From contig CAILBQ010000377.1 in assembly GCA_903832475.1 (NCBI GenBank), forward strand, positions 1-6,953: 6,953 bases of DNA, given 5' to 3'. Under the pieces are notes generated by a model. The model had not been told where the DNA came from. It saw only the letters and a program-made list of their open reading frames with translations, and did no database searches. Below, piece after piece: positions 1-6,233 of this stretch; positions within the stretch are counted from its first letter, which is position 1, and every line of letters starts with the position of its first letter. Made by a program: the position numbers and the translations under genes. This stretch comes from an uncultured Acidobacteriota bacterium. GTDB lineage: Bacteria > Acidobacteriota > Terriglobia > Terriglobales > Acidobacteriaceae.

Positions 1-1103
1 GCCAGACCGGACCCGGCCAGCAACAGAAAAGGTGGGGCCGCCGGCATAAAGTATCGAGGCTCCTTGTGCGGCATCAGGCTATAGAAAAGGAAGTCAACAA
101 CCAGCCACAGCCACAGAGCGCCTTGAATTCTCCGGACAGTTTCTGAGATGTGGTCACCCGCGCTGCGAGTCGAGGTCGCACGCGCAGCCTTCAATGGCAA
201 AATCAGACCCGCACCCGCGGCAAGCAGCAGGCCAAGCACGCCCATCCAGGTGAAGAGGATGGGCATGTTCGTCAGGTAAAAGGTAAACGGCGGCGCCGGC
301 CCTTCGACGTTCTTCCAGCCCTTACGAAGGGTTTCGAAGTATCCCCCATAGGCGGCATGCGACCACAGAAGGTACGGTCCAAGACCGGCCATCAGCCCTG
401 CAGCCGTAGCCATCAGAGCCCTCCAGCGATCCTTTGCCATCAAGGGAGCGAGGCAAAGGAGACCCGCGGTCGGGATCGAACCAAAGCGCATCAGGATGGC
501 CATCGATATGACAAAGCCAGCCAACGCAAACCGCGAGAGCTTTTCCTTTTCAAGAGCTCTCAGCATCAGCCACAACCCCAGCAGAACAAGCGTGAGTGCC
601 GGCGAATCCGTGAGCAGGCTGTTGCCCGTATCGTCGCTGTCAAAACCGGCTGGAAAGACGCCCACGAAGAATGGTCCAAAGGCGAGCAGCAGCGAAGCCA
701 GCGCCGCCGCCAGCGCTCCCACCACCTTTCTGCCGGACAGGAACAAAAAGACAGGAGCAAGCGCATTAAGAACGGCAGTCACGATGCAGGCAGCAAAGAT
801 GTGGTCGCGGATCAGAAACGTAACCGCATAGAGCATCGAAAGCAGCGGAGGACGAAAATCAAGCTCGGAATAATTTGTCTTGCCGCAGCAGATCACCTTG
901 GCGTTTTGCAGGTACACCATCTCGTCCCAGTAGTGGATGTAGGAAAGTCCCCACACGCGCACAAGAAACGCACTCACGAAGAGCAGGAAGAGCGAGACGA
1001 TCAAGATCGAAGGCCTGTTTTTGAGAGTGAGTCGCAAACGATCTAGAAAGGCAAACAGCTTTAACAAGAAGGCGCTCCGGCTGGCGCTAAAGAACAGGAC
1101 CAT
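1..1103 (-). CDS. GT-C membrane glycosyltransferase, GT39/ArnT-like (3' end outside window)
   Basis: Probable lipid-linked sugar:acceptor glycosyltransferase of the inner membrane, by family resemblance; donor and acceptor are unknown. 367 residues are visible and the C-terminus lies beyond position 1. The first hydrophobic segment is about residues 32-52. It is followed by HYWDE (58-61 include the acidic pair D60-E61) and a later DFRPPL (82-87). This is the layout of the first extracytoplasmic loop in ArnT/PMT-type enzymes, where the acidic pair is catalytic. Further hydrophobic stretches lie near 104-122, 127-150, 169-182, 193-222, 228-246, 280-304 and 329-343. HKEPRYFMP (346-354) matches the HKE/HRE-R-Y/F motif of GT-C enzymes. 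Start: ATG at 1101-1103 directly follows an in-frame TGA, so no upstream in-frame start is possible; no clear Shine-Dalgarno is seen. The neighbour at 1350 is transcribed divergently. The GT-C fold is well supported, the exact family less so (GT39, GT83 or an unclassified relative). Confidence 0.85.
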   Translation of the reverse strand, partial: MVLFFSASRSAFLLKLFAFLDRLRLTLKNRPSILIVSLFLLFVSAFLVRVWGLSYIHYWDEMVYLQNAKVICCGKTNYSELDFRPPLLSMLYAVTFLIRDHIFAACIVTAVLNALAPVFLFLSGRKVVGALAAALASLLLAFGPFFVGVFPAGFDSDDTGNSLLTDSPALTLVLLGLWLMLRALEKEKLSRFALAGFVISMAILMRFGSIPTAGLLCLAPLMAKDRWRALMATAAGLMAGLGPYLLWSHAAYGGYFETLRKGWKNVEGPAPPFTFYLTNMPILFTWMGVLGLLLAAGAGLILPLKAARATSTRSAGDHISETVRRIQGALWLWLVVDFLFYSLMPHKEPRYFMPAAPPFLLLAGSGL

Positions 1104-1349
1104 TCAAGGGACGAATAGGCGGGCAATTGTTATTTTCCCATACAGCGCAGCATCGCATGGAGCCCGACTGTGACCAATCGCGAATGCCACTCCGACAAAG
1201 GATCGCCTCATGTACCGAAATGGGACCATGTACGCTGTCTTACCCGGCAAAAGGCGATGTTTCTCAAGCACTTACATGCTCCGCGGTGATAAGATTCGCG
1301 ATGATCAATCCAACCAAATCAGCAAGTCGGCAAGCAGGATACGAGCGCA
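1104..1349. other. Divergent intergenic region
   Basis: These 246 bases separate the glycosyltransferase (leftward) from the secreted repeat protein (rightward), so they should hold both promoters. I saw no convincing -35/-10 pair on either strand. TAAGAT at 1290-1295 resembles a -10 box for the rightward gene but has no partner at 16-18 bases. No tRNA, riboswitch consensus or strong hairpin was found. A possible 85-codon reading frame at 1127-1384 lacks recognisable content and runs into the next gene. Confidence 0.5.
1335..1339 (+). promoter_or_regulatory. Weak ribosome binding site of the secreted repeat protein
   Basis: CAGGA lies 10 bases before the ATG at 1350. It is a weak match, but this ATG is the only start codon between the in-frame TGA at 1302-1304 and the signal peptide, so the start is fixed. 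Confidence 0.4.
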
Positions 1350-3674
1350 ATGGCGAAATGGGTACGGTACCTCCTGAGTTTTAGCGTCTTGACTGTGATC
1401 TTCGCAGTGTCGGCTCATGCCAACGAAGTGCATACTGCCCAGGCCACCGTCGACTGCACCGGTTACAAGCTTAGTTTGACGGCGATCCATCTCACCCCCG
1501 GCGTCAGCTACGAGCTGGCCTATTCGATGACTCTCCTTCCGCAGTCCGGCTCATCGAAGGTGATCTCTGGCACGATTGCGCTCGTCGGCCCGTCGAATGG
1601 CACATTCAGCACAACCGTGACAGGAGCGGTGGGATCGTTGTACGGCGGCTACACCTTTTCCGGGGATGCGAGCTTGGTAAGAAATTCGACAACCCAGAAC
1701 ACTATCGATATTGTTTTTTCGCCAACCAGCTTGAGCTGCCCACTCTCTGTGACTTGCCCATCGGTGACTGCCGGCGATGCAGGCGCGCCCTTCAATAGCG
1801 GACCGATGCATGTATCGGGCGGAAAGGCTCCATACGTCTACTCGATCGCAGGTACGCTGCCTGCTGGGCTCACGCTGGACAGTTCAACGGGCCAGGTCAG
1901 CGGCAAGCCGGCCACAGCCGGAGTCTTCATAGTGAAGGCGACCGATGCAGAGGGCAACTCCGGCGGCAGTTGCAGGATCACCATCGATGGCCGGCCCTCG
2001 GTGACCTGCGCGGCGATCAAGGCGGGTGATGTGGGCGCGCGCTTCAATAGTGGTCCCATGACGGTGACTGGCGGCGCTCCGCCCTACTTGTATTCGATCG
2101 TCGGAAAGCTGCCTGCTGGTCTGGCGCTGAATACCACCACCGGCGCGGTCAGCGGAGTCCCAACGGCGGCAGGTACCTTCACCGTGAGGGTGACCGACGC
2201 TACCGGCAACGCCAGCACGGCCTGTGCGATTACCATCCATGGTCCGCTCTCAATCGTTTGCGCGGCCAGGAATACGGGCGAAGTGGGGAGGCCTTTTGAA
2301 AGTGGCGTCTTGTCGGTATCGGGTGGAACTGCGCCCTACGCCTACTCCATTGTGGGGACGCTTCCGGCCGGTCTCAATTTGAACGCCGTCACAGGCGAGG
2401 TCTCGGGCACGCCGACCTCGGCCGGTATCTTCCACGTTGAGGTGAAAGATGCAGCCGGCAACTCCAGCACCAGTTGCTCGATCACGATCCACGGGCCACT
2501 CACGGTGTCCTGCGCAGCGGTGAATACCGGCACGGTGGGTACTGCTTTCGAAAGCGGTGTGATGAAGGTAGCGGGAGGGACTGCTCCGTACTCATACTCC
2601 ATCGAAGGCACACTTCCCGCGGGTCTCACGCTGAACTCTTCTACCGGCGATGTCACCGGGAAGCCGACGGCGAGCGGCAGTTTCACCGTGAAGGTGACAG
2701 ATGCCGACGGAGCTGCAAGCAGCAGTTGTTTGATTGATATTGCGCCCGCGACTTTGGCTAGCTGCACCACCGGAATTGCCAACGCCTATAACCTGATCGC
2801 CTTGAAAAGCAGCATCAACGACTCCGCTGACATTTCCGGACGAATCGCCTCAGCAGGCGCGGTGAACCAGGTGACAACGATCGGATCGGCCCTGCGCAAC
2901 AGCGACCCATATATCTCACTTGCGACGGTCCATGGCATCCCCTATGCCATCGTGGCGGGCGGCGGAGTTCCGGACGGCAATTCCATCAACCTCAATGGGG
3001 GAGGCAGCGTCTACTCGTCTACTGCAACAACAGCAAACCTGAACTTTGCCAACGAGTCCGCTGCTCCCTACGCGGGTTCGAAACTGATTGTCGGTGGGCC
3101 CTCTCCAGTTGATTTCGCCGCCCTCGATACGCAAATTTCAGACCTCAGCTCCTTGTTGTCCGCGACGAAGGCCAGCGGCGTGATTTGTCAGGTAGATAAT
3201 TCAGGCTCGATCGTAGCGTCAGGCGGATGCCCATCGAATCCCGTTTACTTCAATCCTGGTTCGCAGCACTATAGTCCTTCCTGGCTTGTGCTGTACGGCG
3301 ACAGCACGACGAACAACGTGTTCAACCTGACGCAGGAAGAGTTCCAGAGCGCGAACAAGAATCTCGATATCGAGGTCCCGACCGGGTCAACGACCATTGT
3401 GAATGTCGCCGGCGCGAGCGAAACGTTGCAAGCCGGCATCTACTTCCAGGGACGCCAGGCGGGCGATGCAAACGCTGGCGACATCGTCTTCAATTTCCCC
3501 GATGCAACCACTGTGACGATTGATGGGCAAATGGATGCGATGCTTCTCGCCCCGTACGCTGCATTAGGCGGCTCAAACCAGATGGGAGGAGTGTTTATCG
3601 CGGCCAGCATTGGCTCCACGGGTGAAGTGCATTACATCCCATTCGGAGGATCGCTTCCGTGTTCGACCAAATGA
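1350..3674 (+). CDS. Secreted Ig-like repeat protein with C-terminal choice-of-anchor-A-like domain
   Basis: Predicted exported structural or adhesive surface protein of 774 residues; no enzyme motif is visible. Residues 1-24 form a Sec signal peptide: K3 and R6, a hydrophobic core, and AHA (22-24) before N25. Residues 25-132 are a beta-rich region of unknown family with C36 and C130. Residues 133-468 are four He_PIG-type Ig-like repeats (YSI-G-LPAGL-L, TG-V-G-P, G-F-V-V-D). Residues about 479-770 resemble the choice-of-anchor-A domain: near its start SADISGRIASAG (492-503), near its end LLAPYAALGG (732-741), GGVFIAASI (747-754) and GEVHYIPFGGSLP (758-770). The protein stops four residues later (CSTK), with no LPXTG signal, PEP-CTERM helix or transmembrane anchor, so it is probably released or held by other contacts. 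The usual order in this family is domain then anchor; here the anchor-A domain itself is terminal. It is monocistronic by context: divergent upstream and convergent downstream neighbours. The repeat assignment is firm; the C-terminal family call is from motif memory. Confidence 0.88.
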   Translation: MAKWVRYLLSFSVLTVIFAVSAHANEVHTAQATVDCTGYKLSLTAIHLTPGVSYELAYSMTLLPQSGSSKVISGTIALVGPSNGTFSTTVTGAVGSLYGGYTFSGDASLVRNSTTQNTIDIVFSPTSLSCPLSVTCPSVTAGDAGAPFNSGPMHVSGGKAPYVYSIAGTLPAGLTLDSSTGQVSGKPATAGVFIVKATDAEGNSGGSCRITIDGRPSVTCAAIKAGDVGARFNSGPMTVTGGAPPYLYSIVGKLPAGLALNTTTGAVSGVPTAAGTFTVRVTDATGNASTACAITIHGPLSIVCAARNTGEVGRPFESGVLSVSGGTAPYAYSIVGTLPAGLNLNAVTGEVSGTPTSAGIFHVEVKDAAGNSSTSCSITIHGPLTVSCAAVNTGTVGTAFESGVMKVAGGTAPYSYSIEGTLPAGLTLNSSTGDVTGKPTASGSFTVKVTDADGAASSSCLIDIAPATLASCTTGIANAYNLIALKSSINDSADISGRIASAGAVNQVTTIGSALRNSDPYISLATVHGIPYAIVAGGGVPDGNSINLNGGGSVYSSTATTANLNFANESAAPYAGSKLIVGGPSPVDFAALDTQISDLSSLLSATKASGVICQVDNSGSIVASGGCPSNPVYFNPGSQHYSPSWLVLYGDSTTNNVFNLTQEEFQSANKNLDIEVPTGSTTIVNVAGASETLQAGIYFQGRQAGDANAGDIVFNFPDATTVTIDGQMDAMLLAPYAALGGSNQMGGVFIAASIGSTGEVHYIPFGGSLPCSTK
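1746..2753 (+). repeat. Four tandem 252-bp (84-residue) Ig-like coding repeats
   Basis: The units are 1746-1997, 1998-2249, 2250-2501 and 2502-2753. Every unit is exactly 84 residues, with no insertion or deletion between copies. Cysteines fall at residues 136/208, 220/292, 304/376 and 388/460, always 72 apart. This suggests one disulfide linking the first and last strand of each Ig-like fold. Shared core: GG-APY-YSI-G-LPAGL-L, then TG-V-G-PT, then TD-GN. At the DNA level the copies differ at many synonymous positions, so the duplication is old and the protein pattern is under selection; this is not a recent slippage expansion. Confidence 0.9.
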
Positions 3675-3711
3675 GATCGACGTGCATCCCCTGACCAGGT
3701 CATCGTCGCAC
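3675..3711. other. Convergent intergenic gap
   Basis: Only 37 bases separate the stop codons of two convergent genes. They contain TGACCAGGTCA (an inverted repeat of TGACC about one base), flanked further out by CGACG and CGTCG. No T-tract follows on either strand, so a standard intrinsic terminator is not supported. Confidence 0.4.
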
Positions 3712-4779
3712 TCACTCTTCCGTCTTCTCAAACGCATCCGCCTCGCGATTCAGCTCCGCCGCCGTCGCCGCGCCAGTCATGATCGACACGCGATAGCGGA
3801 ACACCACCGATTGGCCCTTTTCCAGCGTGTAGTTGAAAGGCTTTTCCTTGGGCGCAAAGATGCTTCGTCCCAGTGGATTGGCCGCGAACAGCCCATATCC
3901 GCGCGCATGCCAATAGGTTGGATATCCCCGGTTCTTCGCATGATCGAAGATAGCGATCGTAACCACATGGTCGGCCTTCATGCCGGTCAGCGCGCACCAT
4001 CGGCCGCGCGTGCCCCACACCGCCGGGCCCTTAACGCCTTCGCTGGTCAGGTATACGCCGGTCGGCGGGTTTGCTCCTGCCGGCGCCGCCGCCACTTGCG
4101 TCGCATTTCCATTGGCATCCAGAAACGTCCCGCCTTTTTCTTCCGGAGATTCAAGCCATCGCGCTGCCCGCATGCCCAGCAGACCTTCCTTGTCATCGTT
4201 GAAGACTGCACGGTCGAGCGCCTTCAGCGTCACCACCATGTCGATGAAGCGCTCGCCCTTCCGCACCCCGAATACATACTTCGTCCGCTGCTCCAGGATC
4301 GACTGGCCCGCCCCAGTCACCCAAGTCGAATCGACAACCAACTCACCGCGACTCGCCCCGCTTTTCGTCGAAACAATCCGCCCTTCCACGACGCTGCCCA
4401 TTTTCGGGCGCTGCTCCGGCTTGATGGCATCCGAGTTGTTCCAGAAATCGAACCCATTCACATTGCCGTAGTTGAACCAAAGCCCGGCATGATGCGGATG
4501 ATCCACGCGCTCATCCGGAAGCGGCTCCAGCGGATAGCCGCGCGTGACGGTCACGCCATCGCTGTCGATCAACGGATACAGCACTGGCTTCTTCAACGAA
4601 GTCGGCCAGATATACGAGGTGAATGGTTTGCCATCAATGGTAATGTCGACGCGACGACGCGCCTCATCGGCCACCACCTGCACGCCCTTGCCCGCTTGCG
4701 AAGAGGCCGCCAGCGCAACACCTCCCATCGCGATTATCAAGACCATCGCCAGCAACGTCACCGTCCAAGCCCTAAACAA
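3712..4779 (-). CDS. Exported DUF6807 (PmoA-like family, PF14100) protein
   Basis: A 355-residue protein of unknown biochemical role. The family is often labelled 'methane oxygenase PmoA', which this sequence does not support: it is soluble apart from its signal peptide. Residues 1-24 form a Sec signal peptide (R3, hydrophobic core 7-20, ALA at 22-24 before A25). The family hallmark DHPHHAGLW is at 93-101, followed by NVNGFDFW (106-113). Other family-like stretches are KEGLLGMRAARWLE (197-210) and YWHARGYGLFAANPLG (289-304). Its histidines could bind metal or substrate (inference). Start: TTG at 4777-4779, the only start codon after the in-frame TGA at 4798-4800. It is preceded by a G-rich tract with a 6-base spacer. 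The alternative ATG at residue 12 would remove the charged N-region of the signal peptide. It overlaps the oxidoreductase gene by 8 bases, so coupled translation is likely. In Planctomycetota and Acidobacteriota this family often sits beside Gfo/Idh/MocA dehydrogenases, suggesting carbohydrate metabolism in the periplasm. Confidence 0.88.
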   Translation of the reverse strand: MFRAWTVTLLAMVLIIAMGGVALAASSQAGKGVQVVADEARRRVDITIDGKPFTSYIWPTSLKKPVLYPLIDSDGVTVTRGYPLEPLPDERVDHPHHAGLWFNYGNVNGFDFWNNSDAIKPEQRPKMGSVVEGRIVSTKSGASRGELVVDSTWVTGAGQSILEQRTKYVFGVRKGERFIDMVVTLKALDRAVFNDDKEGLLGMRAARWLESPEEKGGTFLDANGNATQVAAAPAGANPPTGVYLTSEGVKGPAVWGTRGRWCALTGMKADHVVTIAIFDHAKNRGYPTYWHARGYGLFAANPLGRSIFAPKEKPFNYTLEKGQSVVFRYRVSIMTGAATAAELNREADAFEKTEE

Positions 4780-6121
4780 AGACCGTCCCCCCCGCCATCA
4801 CCGACTGCGTCTTGTCGTCGAAGGTCACCTTCTCGCCGGTCTGAATCGCCGCCACCGTCATGCACAGCGCAATCGAATGACTGTACCCCGCTTCAATCGG
4901 AGCATTCGGCGTCTTGCGCGACCGCACGCACTCCATCCAGTTGCGCATGTTGGCCGAGGTTTCCGGATCGCCGCCCGTATTCGCGCCGCTCGACACGCTT
5001 TCCGCATGTTCGACCAGCGAAAAGCTCGGCAGCAGGTTCGCCTTCATGCCCATCTCCGCGGCATCTTTCGCCTGCAACCCGCCGGTCGGACTCACCGTCT
5101 GTTTGTCCATGTCGATCATGCCGCCGTTGGAGTAATACAACTCACGCACCCCGCTGGCCGAATTCGTGAACCGCGAAGAATACTGAACCTGGAATCCCTT
5201 GGTCGGATCATCGAGCGGACCATAATCAAACACCGCCGTCATGGTGTCCCAATTCTGCCGCCCATCCTTCCAGAGATAGATGCCCCCATTGGCGACTACA
5301 CTGCGCGGATGCGGAAGTCCGGTGAACCAGTGGACGGTATCAATCTGGTGCACCAGCCACTGGTCGGGGATCCCGGATGAATACGGCCAGAACAACCGGA
5401 ATTCCAGATATTTCCGCGCGTCAAACGGCACGACCGGCCGGTTGAGCAGGTAGCGCTTCCAATCGGTGTCCTCTTCTTTCAGCAGCGGAACGACAGCGGG
5501 CCGCCGCCATCGCCCTGGCTGATTCACATTCCACGTCATCTCTACCATGACGATGTCGCCGAATTTGCCCGACTGAATATACTCCGCGGCCTTCTGATAG
5601 CTTGGCGTCGACCGCCGCTGCGTGCCCACCTGCACAATCTTGCCCGTGCTCTTGACCGCTGCCAGAAACTTCCGCGCATCGTCCATGGTGTGGGCCGTCG
5701 GCTTCTCGACATACGCGTCGCGCCCGGCCTGCACCGCTTCCACGCCGTGCAGCGCATGCTGAAAATCCGCCGTCGCAATCAGCACCGCGTCCACATCCTT
5801 GCGCGCATACAGTTCATCGTTGTTTCGGCATTCCGCGATCGGATTTCCGCTTGCCTTCTGGATGTACGCGGCGCCCTCGTCCCGTCGCCGGTTCCAAAGA
5901 TCCGACACTGCGACAAACTCGAAGTTCAGCTTCTTGGCATGTTCCTGAAACGCCGGAATCAGCGAGCTCTTCATGCGATCGCCGCAGCCGATCACACCCA
6001 CCTGCACGCGATCGTTCGCGCCCACAATGCGCGCATAGCTTGAGGCGCTCCACGACATCGCCGTCGCCGCCACCGCTCCAGCTTTCAGAAACTCCCTGCG
6101 ACTCCCATCACCCAACGCCAT
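4772..6121 (-). CDS. Tat-exported Gfo/Idh/MocA family oxidoreductase
   Basis: Predicted NAD(P)-dependent dehydrogenase acting on a sugar or sugar derivative, 449 residues. Residues 7-13 (SRREFLK) are a twin-arginine motif followed by a mild hydrophobic stretch (14-30). The protein is therefore probably exported folded, with its nucleotide already bound, as in glucose-fructose oxidoreductase. A Rossmann fold starts at VGVIGCGDR (41-49). The family EKP motif is E139-K140-P141, where the lysine is catalytic in characterised members. HQID (258-261) matches the H-x-x-D segment of the substrate pocket, with H264 close by. QVGTQRRSTPSY (164-175) and the GKFGDI block (185-190) are also typical. Start: ATG at 6119-6121 with a strong GGAGG 7 bases upstream. 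The stop TAG at 4772-4774 lies inside the start of the DUF6807 gene. Substrate is not predictable from the sequence. Assignment to the 3-keto-glycoside type of pathway is only a hypothesis, and no DUF1080 hydrolase is seen in this window. Confidence 0.95.
   Translation of the reverse strand: MALGDGSRREFLKAGAVAATAMSWSASSYARIVGANDRVQVGVIGCGDRMKSSLIPAFQEHAKKLNFEFVAVSDLWNRRRDEGAAYIQKASGNPIAECRNNDELYARKDVDAVLIATADFQHALHGVEAVQAGRDAYVEKPTAHTMDDARKFLAAVKSTGKIVQVGTQRRSTPSYQKAAEYIQSGKFGDIVMVEMTWNVNQPGRWRRPAVVPLLKEEDTDWKRYLLNRPVVPFDARKYLEFRLFWPYSSGIPDQWLVHQIDTVHWFTGLPHPRSVVANGGIYLWKDGRQNWDTMTAVFDYGPLDDPTKGFQVQYSSRFTNSASGVRELYYSNGGMIDMDKQTVSPTGGLQAKDAAEMGMKANLLPSFSLVEHAESVSSGANTGGDPETSANMRNWMECVRSRKTPNAPIEAGYSHSIALCMTVAAIQTGEKVTFDDKTQSVMAGGTVFV
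4786..4793 (-). promoter_or_regulatory. G7 tract: ribosome binding site for the TTG start and possible slippery site
   Basis: On the minus strand this reads seven G followed by A, ending 6 bases before the TTG at 4779. It lies inside the last codons of the oxidoreductase (GCG GGG GGG ACG). It can act as a Shine-Dalgarno-like element for the DUF6807 gene. A homopolymer of this length is also prone to slippage or sequencing error. Confidence 0.5.
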
Positions 6122-6233
6122 TGCTCAACCTCCGCAGAAGAATCCCGACGCGCTTTCCGCCGAGCTTTCCATCTGCAGCCAATGGTCGAGCCACGGCCTC
6201 GTTTGAGTCAAATAAGAGTTCCGGAAAGAGACG
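6122..6233 (-). other. Intergenic region between DUF3179 and oxidoreductase genes
   Basis: These 112 bases precede the oxidoreductase gene on the minus strand. A TTGACT hexamer is present (6206-6211) but no good -10 follows at 16-18 bases. An imperfect hairpin GCC-G-TGG / CCA-TT-GGC with loop CTCGA lies at 6178-6197 and lacks a T-tract. Whether the oxidoreductase has its own promoter or is read through from DUF3179 cannot be decided from the sequence. Confidence 0.4.
6129..6133 (-). promoter_or_regulatory. Ribosome binding site of the oxidoreductase
   Basis: The minus strand reads GGAGG, with a 7-base spacer to the ATG at 6121. This is the strongest ribosome binding site in the window and confirms the start that includes the twin-arginine motif. 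Confidence 0.8.

Noticed and set aside
150..1046. 298-codon plus-strand open frame
   Set aside because: Highly charged, low-complexity product lying antisense to a coherent membrane glycosyltransferase.
1241..1270. GGCAAAAGGCGATG resembling part of a c-di-GMP (GEMM) riboswitch
   Set aside because: Only a short resemblance. The remaining conserved helices and loops are missing.
1361..1371. GGTACGGTACC inverted repeat near the start of the secreted-protein gene
   Set aside because: Lies in signal-peptide codons, single copy, and easily due to chance.
1127..1384. Possible 85-residue plus-strand gene before the secreted protein
   Set aside because: No ribosome binding site or recognisable content. 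It overlaps the signal-peptide region of the real gene in another frame.
2342..2782. 146-codon minus-strand open frame across the Ig-like repeats
   Set aside because: Its openness comes from the repeated codon pattern of the plus-strand gene. The product has no independent features.
3675..3711. Bidirectional terminator in the convergent gap
   Set aside because: The inverted repeat leaves no room for a loop beyond 1-3 bases and no T-tract follows on either strand.
3610..5169. 519-codon open frame on the plus strand, antisense to DUF6807 and the oxidoreductase
   Set aside because: Very rich in Arg, His, Ser and Pro, with no domain. It is a GC-driven shadow of two clearly real minus-strand genes.
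4544..5380. 278-codon plus-strand open frame
   Set aside because: Antisense to the oxidoreductase, with Arg/His-rich composition and no motif.
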